Both the position numbers and the translations under genes were made by a program. The notes below the pieces were generated by a model that saw only the letters and a list, made by a program, of their open reading frames with translations, was not told the DNA's origin and did no database searches. A stretch of 22,556 nt of DNA from Roseburia sp. CAG:303 (GTDB lineage Bacteria > Bacillota > Clostridia > Lachnospirales > Lachnospiraceae), in NCBI GenBank assembly GCA_000437755.1, contig FR900160.1, forward strand, positions 1 through 22,556, in the 5' to 3' direction. Position 1 is the stretch's first letter. The number at the start of each line of letters is the position of its first letter. Positions 13,871 to 21,778 of the stretch are shown in pieces.

Positions 13871-16060
13871 ATGAATCAGTTATTATGTATAAATGAAATG
13901 TCGGATGGCAGTGTGGAACTGGAATATGCGAACGGTAGTCTTTTTGTTACAATATTTGAAAATGAGATGGTGCATATCTCACAAATCCATGGAAGAAACA
14001 GTGTGGCGATTGAGCAGGAAAATATTCCTGCTGTACACAAATCGGAAATCGATAAGGAGAAGCAGGAAATATCGGCGGGAAATATCCGGATAAAAGCATG
14101 GGAAAATCAAAAACTGGACATTTTTTATCAGGGAGTACTGGTTCTTTCCGATGTGGAGAGAACAGGACAGGAGACCGGCATAGCAGAAGAAGATACAGAA
14201 CTTGCAAAACTGGAAGGACATGCAGGCGGCAGTGACGAAGCAGGGTATGCCAGTGCCATCGTAAAAAAACTGGGGAAGGAAGATGCGGTTTATGGACTGG
14301 GAGATAAGCCGGGCTGTCTGAACAGGAGAGGATATGTTTATGTCAACTGGAACACAGATAATCCGGCCCCTCATGTAGACAGCTTCAAATCGCTGTACAA
14401 ATCCATTCCGTTTTTTATGGTGCTGGGAGAAAATTACTGCTATGGAATTTTTGCAGATAATACCTATAAAACAACATTTGATTTTGGATTTGAAAGCAGT
14501 GAGTATTATATTGTTTCCCATGAAAAGGGATTTCTGGATTATTATTTCTTTCCGGGAGAAAAGCCTTCCGATGTGGTGAAAAAATATACCGGTCTGACTG
14601 GTACGACTCCGCTCTTTCAGCGATGGATTTATGGCAGCCATCAGAGCCGTTGGGGATATTGTTCACAGGACGAGATTCTTGGGATTGCGGAAGCATTTGA
14701 AAAAAATGAAATTCCATGCGATGTGATTCATATGGATATAGATTATATGGACGGATACCGCGTATTTACCTTTGATAAGGAGCGGTTTCCAGATACCAAA
14801 GCGTTATCAGAAACACTGGCGGATAAGGGAATAAAACTTATATCCATCATTGACCCGGGAGTAAAAAAGGATGAAGCTTATTTTATGTACCGGGAGGGCA
14901 TGGAGATGGATGCATTCGCACATGATGCACAGGGAGCAGTGTATGAAAATGCAGTCTGGCCAGGCACATCGGTATTTCCGGATTTCAGCAGGGAAGATGT
15001 GAGAAAATGGTGGGGAGAGAAATCAAAGATACTTCTAGACCATGGCATCCGCGGTATCTGGAATGACATGAATGAACCGGCAAGTTTTCGTGGACCATTG
15101 CCGGATGATGTGAAATTTGCAGCCGGTGCACATGATGCGATTCATAATATTTATGGACATCTTATGGCAAAGGCAACTTATGAGGGACTTTTGGAACAGG
15201 ATAATGGCAGGCGGCCGTTTGTGCTGACGAGGGCGGCATATGCGGGCAGTCAGAAATACTGTGGCGGATGGACCGGAGACAATCACAGCATCTGGGCACA
15301 TCTGACACTCTCTCTGGAACAGATATGCAATCTGTCTCTTTGCGGAATGGCTATGTGCGGAAGTGACATCGGCGGATTTGGAAGTGATGTGACACCGGAA
15401 CTTCTGGTTAGATTTTATCAGGCAGCTGTATTTGCTCCATTTTTCAGAAATCATTCCGCAGTGGGAACACGCCGGCAGGAGCCATGGCTGTTTGATGAGA
15501 AAACAAGGGATGCGGTGAGAAAAACCGTGCGTCTCAGATATCGTTTTATTCCGTATATTTATGATTTGGCAAGGGAATGTGAGAGGACAGGAGAGCCGAT
15601 AGTCAGACCTCTGGTATATGAATATCCGCATGACAAAATGGTTCGCAACATCTGCGATGAATATCTGCTTGGGAAGTTTGTCCTTGTTGCACCGGTAACA
15701 GTACCGGGAAAGTTTGCAAGGGAAGTCTATCTTCCGGAAGGTGAGTGGTATGACTATGAAACGAATGAAAAATATACCGGCGGGAAATATATTCTTGCAG
15801 ATGCACCACTCGATAAAGTGCCGGTATTTATCCGGGCGGGAGCGATTCTCCCGGTAGCGGAAGGAAACATACAGTCCACGGAAGATATTACCAGTGAGAA
15901 CACCAGAATACTGACTTATCCGGGACAGGGAACATTTATCCACTATGAGGACGACAATGAAACACTCGCCTACCGCGAGGGCTCATACAATGCCATGGAA
16001 TACACACTGAATGGGGAAAAACTGGAGAAAAAAGTGATTCACAGGGGATATAAAATATGA
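13871..16060 (+). CDS. Glycoside hydrolase family 31 alpha-glucosidase
   Basis: A 729-residue GH31 enzyme that cleaves alpha-linked glucose (or xylose/galactose-type) residues. The catalytic nucleophile is Asp399 in GIWNDMNEPASF, and the likely acid/base is Asp470 in GGWTGDNHSIW. The substrate-binding segment HMDIDYMDGYRVFTFD (287-302) and the N-terminal beta-sandwich with YGLGDKPG (141-148) are typical. There is no signal peptide, so the enzyme is cytoplasmic and should act on imported oligosaccharides. GGAGG lies six bases before the ATG. It overlaps the following MATE gene by four bases (ATGA), implying coupled translation. No sugar transporter is adjacent, which is unusual. Exact linkage specificity is not readable. 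Confidence 0.93.
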   Translation: MNQLLCINEMSDGSVELEYANGSLFVTIFENEMVHISQIHGRNSVAIEQENIPAVHKSEIDKEKQEISAGNIRIKAWENQKLDIFYQGVLVLSDVERTGQETGIAEEDTELAKLEGHAGGSDEAGYASAIVKKLGKEDAVYGLGDKPGCLNRRGYVYVNWNTDNPAPHVDSFKSLYKSIPFFMVLGENYCYGIFADNTYKTTFDFGFESSEYYIVSHEKGFLDYYFFPGEKPSDVVKKYTGLTGTTPLFQRWIYGSHQSRWGYCSQDEILGIAEAFEKNEIPCDVIHMDIDYMDGYRVFTFDKERFPDTKALSETLADKGIKLISIIDPGVKKDEAYFMYREGMEMDAFAHDAQGAVYENAVWPGTSVFPDFSREDVRKWWGEKSKILLDHGIRGIWNDMNEPASFRGPLPDDVKFAAGAHDAIHNIYGHLMAKATYEGLLEQDNGRRPFVLTRAAYAGSQKYCGGWTGDNHSIWAHLTLSLEQICNLSLCGMAMCGSDIGGFGSDVTPELLVRFYQAAVFAPFFRNHSAVGTRRQEPWLFDEKTRDAVRKTVRLRYRFIPYIYDLARECERTGEPIVRPLVYEYPHDKMVRNICDEYLLGKFVLVAPVTVPGKFAREVYLPEGEWYDYETNEKYTGGKYILADAPLDKVPVFIRAGAILPVAEGNIQSTEDITSENTRILTYPGQGTFIHYEDDNETLAYREGSYNAMEYTLNGEKLEKKVIHRGYKI

Positions 16061-17442
16061 TGACCGGACTGGATACGAGCAGGATTTTTCCTCTGGTAAT
16101 CCGTCTGATTGTGCCGGCTGTCATCGCAAAATTAATTACATTTTTATATAATATTGTAGACCGGATGTACGTTTCAAGAATGCAGGGTTCGGGAATGGAT
16201 GCACTTGCGGCACTTGGAATTGTGCTTCCGATTACACTGATTATCCAGGCATTTGCGGACCTTGTGGGACTGGGGGGTTCGCCGAGGGCGGGAATCCGGC
16301 TGGGAGAAGGAAATGAGAAAGAGGCGAACCGTATCTTTAATCTATCCTTTCTGATGCTTGTACTGAGCGGATGTGTGATTGGCATTATCACATTTTTCTT
16401 TGCGGAGCCGATTGTACTGCTGTTTGGATGTCCGCTGAGTGCGCTAGGTTATGCCACGTCCTATCTGAAGATTTATTCCTGCGGAACGGTATTTATCATG
16501 CTGGCGCAGGGAATGAATCCTTTTGTGCTGACGCAGGGCTACTCCTTTCTGTCCATGTGTTTTGTGTTAATGGGAACAGTGCTTAATATCGTGATGGATC
16601 CATTATTTATCTTTAACTTTGGCATGGGAGTACAGGGTTCTGCACTGGCAACGGTTCTGGCACAGTTTTTATCCGCTGTCTGTACGGTTGGCTTTTTCTT
16701 TTCGCGGAAAAGTCTGTTCCATTTCCGAAGAAAAGAAATGCATTTTTCGGCGGAAAGATTTGTCAGCATTGTATCGCTTGGAATTACGCCATTTGTCATG
16801 ACGATTACAGAGTGTGCGATACAGATTGTGTTTAATATTAATCTGAATCTGGCAACCGGCGGAAATAAAGATTATACGGCGGCATTGACCGTGATGTTAA
16901 GTGCATTGCAATTAATTTCCCTGCCGTTAAATGGAATGGGCAATGGTATGCAGCCGTTTGTCAGCTACAATTATGGAAAGGGAAATACCAAACGGCTGAA
17001 ACAGGGCATTACCTATGTTACGATGATTGCATTTCTGTTTGCTGCGATTGTGTGGTCCATATCGCTTATGATACCGCAGATGTATGCACATCTTTTTGCG
17101 GCCAGTGAAAGTGTTACGGTTATCGTAGAAAAATACTGTCCGATGTTTCTGATGGGTTCAATTATGTTCTTTGTGCAGATGACATTGCAGAACATCAATA
17201 TTGCACTGGGACAGGGCAGAACAGCACTGCTTCTTGCGGTCAACAGAAAAGTAATTCTTTTAATCCCGATGTGCTTTCTTCTGACAAAGCTGATAGGATT
17301 TAAAGGTGTTTATCTGTCGGAAGGAATCACGGATTTTGTGGCAGGAATCATTACGGCAATCGTCATTTTTTCTTCCTATCCAAGAGTATTCCGCAGGAGG
17401 GAGGAAGAACTTGCAAATGCAGAAAATAGAGAGAAAAAGTAG
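16057..17442 (+). CDS. MATE family efflux transporter (second copy)
   Basis: A 461-residue MATE-family exporter of the MepA-like branch: the N-terminus has RLIVPAVIAKLITFLYNIVD followed by RMYVSRM, and LGGSPRAGIRLGEGNEKEAN lies in the first cytoplasmic loop. Twelve hydrophobic segments are spread along the protein, and the two halves are joined by a loop near residues 215-235 rich in basic residues. It starts within the GH31 stop (ATGA overlap) so it depends on GH31 translation. It is clearly different in sequence from the first MATE gene of the operon, so the two are not a recent duplication. The C-terminus is charged and cytoplasmic. Confidence 0.92.
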   Translation: MMTGLDTSRIFPLVIRLIVPAVIAKLITFLYNIVDRMYVSRMQGSGMDALAALGIVLPITLIIQAFADLVGLGGSPRAGIRLGEGNEKEANRIFNLSFLMLVLSGCVIGIITFFFAEPIVLLFGCPLSALGYATSYLKIYSCGTVFIMLAQGMNPFVLTQGYSFLSMCFVLMGTVLNIVMDPLFIFNFGMGVQGSALATVLAQFLSAVCTVGFFFSRKSLFHFRRKEMHFSAERFVSIVSLGITPFVMTITECAIQIVFNINLNLATGGNKDYTAALTVMLSALQLISLPLNGMGNGMQPFVSYNYGKGNTKRLKQGITYVTMIAFLFAAIVWSISLMIPQMYAHLFAASESVTVIVEKYCPMFLMGSIMFFVQMTLQNINIALGQGRTALLLAVNRKVILLIPMCFLLTKLIGFKGVYLSEGITDFVAGIITAIVIFSSYPRVFRRREEELANAENREKK

Positions 17443-17500
17443 AAAGTGAGGAATTTATAAAAAACAGGCAATAAAAAAGTTCAAAAAGTTTTCGGTTTTG

Positions 17501-17530
17501 TGTGACCGGCTGCGGGAAAACGGTAGTAGA
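17501..17530 (+). promoter_or_regulatory. Possible ECF-type autoregulated promoter
   Basis: The stretch upstream of the sigma factor gene contains TGTGACCGG (17501-17509) and CGGTAGTAGA (17521-17530), loosely like the split -35 and -10 of ECF-sigma promoters. The spacing is shorter than usual and no sigma-A promoter is obvious. This is a guess based on position. Confidence 0.22.
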
Positions 17531-17555
17531 CAGATGAAAGGGAAAGGATGTGTAG

Positions 17556-18116
17556 ATGGAAGATAAAAAAATCATAGAACTTTACTGGGACAGGGATGAA
17601 TCCGCCATCGTGGAAACGCAGAAAAAATACGGAAACTATTGTTATTCTATCGCAAAAGGGATTTTAAGACAGAGAGAAGATGCGGAGGAAGTCACAAATG
17701 ATACCTATGCGGGTGCATGGAACTGCATACCGCCTCACCGTCCGGAGATATTGAGGACATTTCTTGGGAAAATCACAAGGCATTTGTCCTTAAAGAGAAT
17801 CCGGGAAAAAATGGCACAGAAACGGGGCTGCGGGGAAGCAGAGCTTGTACTGGAAGAACTGGAAGCATGTATGCCATCTGCGAGCCGGGTGGAACAGACT
17901 ATGGAAGAAAAAGAACTGGTGGAAATCCTGAACGGTTTTCTGGAAAAACTGCCGGTAACGCAGCGGAGAGTATTCGTATGCAGATATTGGTATTTTGATT
18001 CGGTGGAAGACATTGCGAAGCGCTTTGGGTTTGGTCAGAGCAAAGTAAAAATGATGTTGTTTCGTACCAGAAAGAAGCTGAAGGAAATACTGGAAAAGGA
18101 GGGATATCAGGTATGA
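17556..18116 (+). CDS. RNA polymerase sigma factor, ECF-like
   Basis: A 186-residue sigma-70 family factor with only regions 2 and 4. Region 2 lies in about residues 10-85 (QREDAEEVTNDTYAGAWNCI is the -10-recognition core) and region 4 in about 125-180, where LPVTQRRVFVCRYWYFDSVE followed by DIAKRF and QSKVKMMLFRTRKKL is the helix-turn-helix that binds the -35 element. AAAGGA precedes the ATG. The gene overlaps the next one by four bases (ATGA), as sigma/anti-sigma pairs often do. It probably directs RNA polymerase to a small stress or envelope regulon, including its own operon. The signal is unknown. Confidence 0.9.
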   Translation: MEDKKIIELYWDRDESAIVETQKKYGNYCYSIAKGILRQREDAEEVTNDTYAGAWNCIPPHRPEILRTFLGKITRHLSLKRIREKMAQKRGCGEAELVLEELEACMPSASRVEQTMEEKELVEILNGFLEKLPVTQRRVFVCRYWYFDSVEDIAKRFGFGQSKVKMMLFRTRKKLKEILEKEGYQV

Positions 18117-18823
18117 AATCAGAAAAATTACAGAATGCAATCGGGGAAATCAGGGATGATTATATTCTGGATGCACATGGGGAGCATGGGGAAAAGAAGG
18201 GGAAGAAACGATATCCGCAGGTAGCAGCAGTATTGTTACTTTTATTGCTGGCGGCAGGGGTTCTCTGGGGACAGAATCTGTTTCCCCAAAAAACAGTGAC
18301 GGAAATGCAGAAAAAACAGCAGACCAGTCCGGAGAAAATCACGGAAATCACAAAGATTGCGGAAAATCCGGAAACAAATGAGCCGGAGAAGGAAATAAAA
18401 CGGGAAGAACAGCTTGAGGTAAATATCGTACAACGGCAGATGCAGGAAGAAAGCTGGACGGTGGCAGACTGGTCGGCAGATCATAATATGGTCATTATTC
18501 AGCCGCAGGTACCGGAAGATTTACAAAAAACAGAAGAAACAGACCGGGGAAAGGAGAAATATGTTGTATATCAATCCGGGGATGCGGGAAGAAAAATTAT
18601 AATTACTGCAAAAACAGGGGACGGACAGGAAGCGGATGATTCGTATGAGAATATGAGTGCAACACAGATAAATGGAACAAATGTTTATTTTTTTCGCTAT
18701 GATGACGAAACGGAAGAAATCATGTACGCCTGTTTTACGGATAAAGACATAAAATGTGAAGTGAAATTTCAGGCACTGACGGAAAGCGAAATCAGAAAGG
18801 TGATTGTATCTATGATAGAATAG
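18113..18823 (+). CDS. Membrane-bound anti-sigma-like protein
   Basis: A 236-residue protein. Residues 1-33 are cytoplasmic and charged (SEKLQNAIGEIRDDYI is typical of the N-terminus of clostridial anti-sigma-like proteins encoded after ECF genes). One transmembrane helix lies at about 34-52, followed by a long acidic outer linker rich in Glu, Lys and Pro (about 55-105) and a soluble outer domain of about 130 residues that ends in FQALTESEIRKVIVSMI. The outer domain resembles DUF4367-type modules, but I could not confirm it. The four-base overlap with the sigma gene supports a regulatory partnership: the N-terminus would hold the sigma factor and the outer domain would sense the signal. Confidence 0.7.
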   Translation: MKSEKLQNAIGEIRDDYILDAHGEHGEKKGKKRYPQVAAVLLLLLLAAGVLWGQNLFPQKTVTEMQKKQQTSPEKITEITKIAENPETNEPEKEIKREEQLEVNIVQRQMQEESWTVADWSADHNMVIIQPQVPEDLQKTEETDRGKEKYVVYQSGDAGRKIIITAKTGDGQEADDSYENMSATQINGTNVYFFRYDDETEEIMYACFTDKDIKCEVKFQALTESEIRKVIVSMIE

Positions 18824-18833
18824 GAGGGAAAAT

Positions 18834-19652
18834 ATGAGAAAATTTATCATTACAGTGTTGGCAGCAGGCATGGTATTAAGTATGTCGGGCTGCGGCAGCA
18901 GGGAAAATGTTTCAGGAACCGGGGAAAGCAGTGTGGCAGTACAGGAGGATAAGACCGGGGAGAATGATACGGAAGTACAGGAGGATAACACCGGAGAAAA
19001 CAGTGATGATATGTGGACATTTCAGGCTGTGGTTAAGAAGATAGAGGATACGACAGTTCTTATTGAGCCGGTGAAAGGGGCATTAAATTCTTCTGACAGT
19101 ATCCGCATTGGAAAAGAGGATTTGCCTGAGAGTGAGGACATTAAGACAGGCGACACCCTTGAAATCAGCTGTGATGGAATGGTTCTGGAAACATATCCGG
19201 CGATGCTTGCAAAGATTTATGAGGTTCGGCTGGTAAAGAGTACGGAGAAAATTTATGCAGAGGGAAGCGAGGGAAATTTCGGACTTCTGATTCCGGAAGG
19301 CTGGAGTTACGAGATTTTCGGGGAAGATAAATCAGAAGAAATATTTGGAAAATACGGAATTCATTTCTACCCGGAAGGAAGTGAAAAGGGATATATCGAA
19401 GTGTCTTTGCATGAGAATTTCGGAGTGTGCGGAACAGGACTCGTACAGCAGGAGATAAGCCTTGCAGGGGACAGGGCAGTGGCAGGATATTACGATGAAG
19501 CACAGCAAATCTGGGATTTTATCCGGTTTGAGGGAAAGAACGAAAAAATCGTGGCACAGCAGTATGAAGCGAAAGAATGGTTTGCAGAAAATAAAGATAC
19601 CATTATGGACATTCTTGACAGCCTGGAGTATTACGCCCGGATTCAGTTCTAG
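18834..19652 (+). CDS. Lipoprotein in the sigma-factor operon (unknown function)
   Basis: A 272-residue exported lipoprotein. Residues 1-19 form a signal peptide and LSMSGC places the lipidated cysteine at residue 20. Next comes an acidic linker made of a tandem 12-residue repeat (VQEDKTGENDTE and VQEDNTGENSDD). Residues about 61-125 form a small beta-rich domain (FQAVVKKIEDTTVLIEPVKG and GDTLEISCDG), of the OB-like type seen in clostridial DUF3221-like lipoproteins. The last 130 residues form a second domain, with GNFGLLIPEGWSYEIFGEDK. GGAGGG lies just before the ATG and the gap to the anti-sigma-like gene is only 10 bases. It is probably a cell-surface effector or sensor of the same regulon. 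No family is firmly recognised. Confidence 0.75.
   Translation: MRKFIITVLAAGMVLSMSGCGSRENVSGTGESSVAVQEDKTGENDTEVQEDNTGENSDDMWTFQAVVKKIEDTTVLIEPVKGALNSSDSIRIGKEDLPESEDIKTGDTLEISCDGMVLETYPAMLAKIYEVRLVKSTEKIYAEGSEGNFGLLIPEGWSYEIFGEDKSEEIFGKYGIHFYPEGSEKGYIEVSLHENFGVCGTGLVQQEISLAGDRAVAGYYDEAQQIWDFIRFEGKNEKIVAQQYEAKEWFAENKDTIMDILDSLEYYARIQF
18939..19010 (+). repeat. Tandem 36-bp repeat in lipoprotein linker
   Basis: Two adjacent 36-base units, both beginning GTACAGGAGGATAA, start at 18939 and 18975 and encode the two 12-residue linker repeats. They are imperfect, so the duplication is not brand new. Confidence 0.8.
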
Positions 19653-19709
19653 CATAAATTACCGGAAGAAAACTCTTTTCTAAAATCCGGGTATGTGATA
19701 GAATGTCTG

Positions 19710-19826
19710 ATGGATGGCAAAAGATTTACATTAGTTAGTTGCGAAGTAAAAGGAGAAAATTCCCAAGATGCGATACAGAGAGGAATGCAGAAATTAAGAG
19801 GCGGAACTGGCACAGGATATGTGTAG
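19710..19826 (+). CDS. Doubtful 38-residue ORF in the lipoprotein frame
   Basis: From ATG 19710 to TAG 19824-19826 an open frame encodes 38 residues with sensible composition (for instance DGKRFTLVSCEVKGENSQDA). It lies in exactly the same frame as the lipoprotein, and the frame is open all the way from the lipoprotein stop at 19650-19652. No ribosome binding site precedes the ATG. It may be chance, a decayed gene end, or a readthrough extension. I do not recognise it. Confidence 0.2.
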   Translation: MDGKRFTLVSCEVKGENSQDAIQRGMQKLRGGTGTGYV

Positions 19827-19838
19827 GAGGTGGGTTTT

Positions 19839-20615
19839 ATGCAGAATTATTCAGGAGAAGAGAACTTACAGTATCATTTGCAAATCAGACCGGGGGATGT
19901 CGGAAAATATGTGATTCTGCCGGGAGATCCGAAGCGGTGTGAAAAGATAGCAAGGCATCTCGGACAGGCAGAGTTAGTTGCGGATAACCGTGAATTTGTT
20001 ACTTATACCGGATATCTGGACGGTGAAAAAGTCAGTGTGACATCAACCGGAATCGGAGGTCCTTCTGCGGCGATTGCCATGGAAGAACTGGTAAGGTGCG
20101 GTGCCGATACATTTATCCGTGTCGGAACCTGTGGCGGCATTGACCTTGACGTAAAAGGCGGGGATATCGTAGTGGCGACGGGAGCAGTCCGGATGGAAGG
20201 TACCAGCAGGGAATATGCCCCGATTGAGTATCCGGCGGTTACGGATCTTGCAGTGACGAATGCACTGGCAGCGGCGGCAAAAGATTTGGGATATACCTGT
20301 CATATCGGTGTAGTACAGAGTAAAGATGCATTTTATGGACAGCATGAGCCGGAAAGAATGCCGGTCAGTTACGAATTACAAAACAAATGGGAAGCATGGA
20401 AACGTATGGGCTGTAAAGCATCCGAGATGGAATCGGCGGCACTGATGATTGTCGCTGGGCATTTGAGAGTGCGTTTCGGGGCAGATTTCCTTGTAATGGG
20501 AAATCAGGAAAGAAATGCACTCGGCATGGAGAATCCGATCGTACATGATACGGAAGCTGCGATTATGGTAGCAGTGGAAGCATTGCACAGACTGATAAAA
20601 GAGAACTGGAAATAA
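19839..20615 (+). CDS. udp: Uridine phosphorylase
   Basis: A 258-residue nucleoside phosphorylase (PNP/UDP family, hexameric type) that splits uridine with phosphate into uracil and ribose-1-phosphate. Signatures: ILPGDPKRCEKIA near the N-terminus, TSTGIGGPSAAIAMEELVRC, RVGTCGGI for phosphate/ribose binding, and EMESAAL, whose Glu contacts the ribose. The segment SKDAFYGQHEPERMP fits the uridine-specific branch. The ATG at 19839 is used because AGGAGG (19825-19830) is eight bases upstream; the GTG at 19830 overlaps that site. A weak promoter (TTTTCT at 19676, 17 bases, TAGAAT at 19699) is possible. It is a pyrimidine salvage enzyme next to a gene for ADP-ribose-type metabolism. Confidence 0.92.
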   Translation: MQNYSGEENLQYHLQIRPGDVGKYVILPGDPKRCEKIARHLGQAELVADNREFVTYTGYLDGEKVSVTSTGIGGPSAAIAMEELVRCGADTFIRVGTCGGIDLDVKGGDIVVATGAVRMEGTSREYAPIEYPAVTDLAVTNALAAAAKDLGYTCHIGVVQSKDAFYGQHEPERMPVSYELQNKWEAWKRMGCKASEMESAALMIVAGHLRVRFGADFLVMGNQERNALGMENPIVHDTEAAIMVAVEALHRLIKENWK

Positions 20616-20655
20616 TAAGGAATTTGACTTTAGTCAAATTCCTTATATTCTTTTA
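20615..20655 (+). terminator. Intrinsic terminator after udp
   Basis: AAGGAATTTGAC (20617-20628) and GTCAAATTCCTT (20633-20644) pair perfectly, with one or two extra A-T pairs outside, around a four-base loop TTTA. The tail ATATTCTTTT follows. The stem begins at the last base of the udp stop codon. Confidence 0.85.
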
Positions 20656-20822
20656 CAAGTTTAATTACCGTACCGGGCAGTCCCCATCCGATAATGGTGG
20701 AAAATACGTCCAATCGTTGTTTTAATTGCATAGGGAAATTTGCAGATTTGTAAAAATCTGGTTTGTATGCTGAGGTACAGACCGATACCGATGATACAAA
20801 GCCTGGCGGGAAACTCAATGGT
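20656..20822. other. Intergenic stretch without an assignable gene
   Basis: Between the udp terminator and the macrodomain promoter. Two overlapping minus-strand open frames (20630-20818 and 20661-20843) lack ribosome sites and neither resembles a known family; together they may be a frameshifted remnant. A small hairpin is formed by CAGATTT (20743-20749) and AAATCTG (20754-20760). I see no other feature here. Confidence 0.4.
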
Positions 20823-20851
20823 TTGACCTTTTTTGTGTAACATTGTATAAT
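20823..20851 (+). promoter_or_regulatory. Near-consensus sigma-A promoter of the PARG-like gene
   Basis: TTGACC (20823-20828), exactly 17 bases, TATAAT (20846-20851). It matches the consensus at 11 of 12 box positions, the strongest promoter seen in the window. The start near 20858 leaves an 80-base leader that contains a direct repeat GGTATCA at 20852 and 20893. Confidence 0.88.
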
Positions 20852-20938
20852 GGTATCAGGGCTGCAATGAAACGAAGTAAGTGCAATCCGTGGGTATCAT
20901 TAAAATAAGAGGCAAAAATACAGAAAGGTGGATTTCAC

Positions 20939-21778
20939 ATGGGAAGAACAGAAAACGTACAGGTATTTCAGGATACGGAAATGCTTTGTAAGACAAATCA
21001 GATTTTAATAGAAAGTACAAAAAATTCAGTAAAGAACCAGAAAGTGATTCTGGAAGGGGATGATCTGCCGGAAATAGATAAGAACCGTTTTGAACAGGAT
21101 GCAGATCTTATTGTTTCAAAGAAACGGACTTATGAGGCGGCATCTGCATATAAAGAATTAAAAACGGCAGTACATAATTTCGCATCGGCATCCAATCCGG
21201 GCGGTGGTGTGACCAGAGGGGCAAATGCACAGGAAGAATGTCTGTGCCGCTGTTCCAACCTGTATTTCTGCCTGAATGGGCCGGATATGTGGAATGCATT
21301 TTATATGCCGCACCGTCAGGCACATAACCCGATACATAACGATGATATTATCTTCACTCCGGGGATAAAAGTATTTAAAACTGACACATCCATGCCGGAG
21401 AAAATGCAGGAAAAGGACTGGTATGACGTAGATGTGATTACCTGTGCAGCACCAAATCTGAGAGAACAGCCGAGCAATGGCTATAATTCCGGAGATGGAG
21501 ATAAGAAGGCTATGATAAGCGGGCAGGAATTGCGGAAACTGCATGAGAAAAGACTGGAAAGAATACTGGACGTGGCAGTGATGAACGGAGAAGAAGCCGT
21601 GATTCTCGGAGCATTTGGGTGCGGAGCATTCCGAAATCAGCCGGAAATAGTTGCAGAAGCTGCTGCAAATGTCATTCAGAACTACCGGAAAGCATTCCGT
21701 GTGATAGAATTTGCGGTGTACTGTGGACCAAAGGAAGACAGGAATTATCAGGTTTTTAAGGAAATGATTGTTAGGTAA
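20939..21778 (+). CDS. TIGR02452 family macrodomain protein (bacterial PARG-like)
   Basis: A 279-residue protein of the DUF2263/TIGR02452 family, microbial-type poly(ADP-ribose) glycohydrolase macrodomains that remove ADP-ribose from proteins or chains. The PARG signature is complete: NPGGG at 86-90 followed by QEE at 98-100, where the second Glu is the catalytic residue. Further family text includes an N-terminal helical part and the ILGAFGCGAFRNQP segment that closes the ADP-ribose pocket. AAAGGTGG precedes the ATG. It is a single-gene unit with its own strong promoter. No ADP-ribosyltransferase gene is seen beside it, so it may undo endogenous, phage-derived or toxin-derived ADP-ribosylation. 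The stop codon TAA coincides with the first bases of the following palindromic element. Confidence 0.9.
   Translation: MGRTENVQVFQDTEMLCKTNQILIESTKNSVKNQKVILEGDDLPEIDKNRFEQDADLIVSKKRTYEAASAYKELKTAVHNFASASNPGGGVTRGANAQEECLCRCSNLYFCLNGPDMWNAFYMPHRQAHNPIHNDDIIFTPGIKVFKTDTSMPEKMQEKDWYDVDVITCAAPNLREQPSNGYNSGDGDKKAMISGQELRKLHEKRLERILDVAVMNGEEAVILGAFGCGAFRNQPEIVAEAAANVIQNYRKAFRVIEFAVYCGPKEDRNYQVFKEMIVR

Noticed and set aside
13979..15943. Long minus-strand open frames (220 and 302 residues) opposite GH31
   Set aside because: They are antisense shadows of a gene with full catalytic motifs and have no start signals.
19663..19694. Imperfect hairpin CCGGA...TCCGG after the lipoprotein gene as a terminator
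   Set aside because: The stem is interrupted and no U-tract follows.
20630..20843. Two overlapping minus-strand ORFs with membrane-like segments
   Set aside because: Neither has a ribosome site; one overlaps the udp terminator and the other overlaps the strong plus-strand promoter of the PARG-like gene. A frameshifted remnant remains possible.
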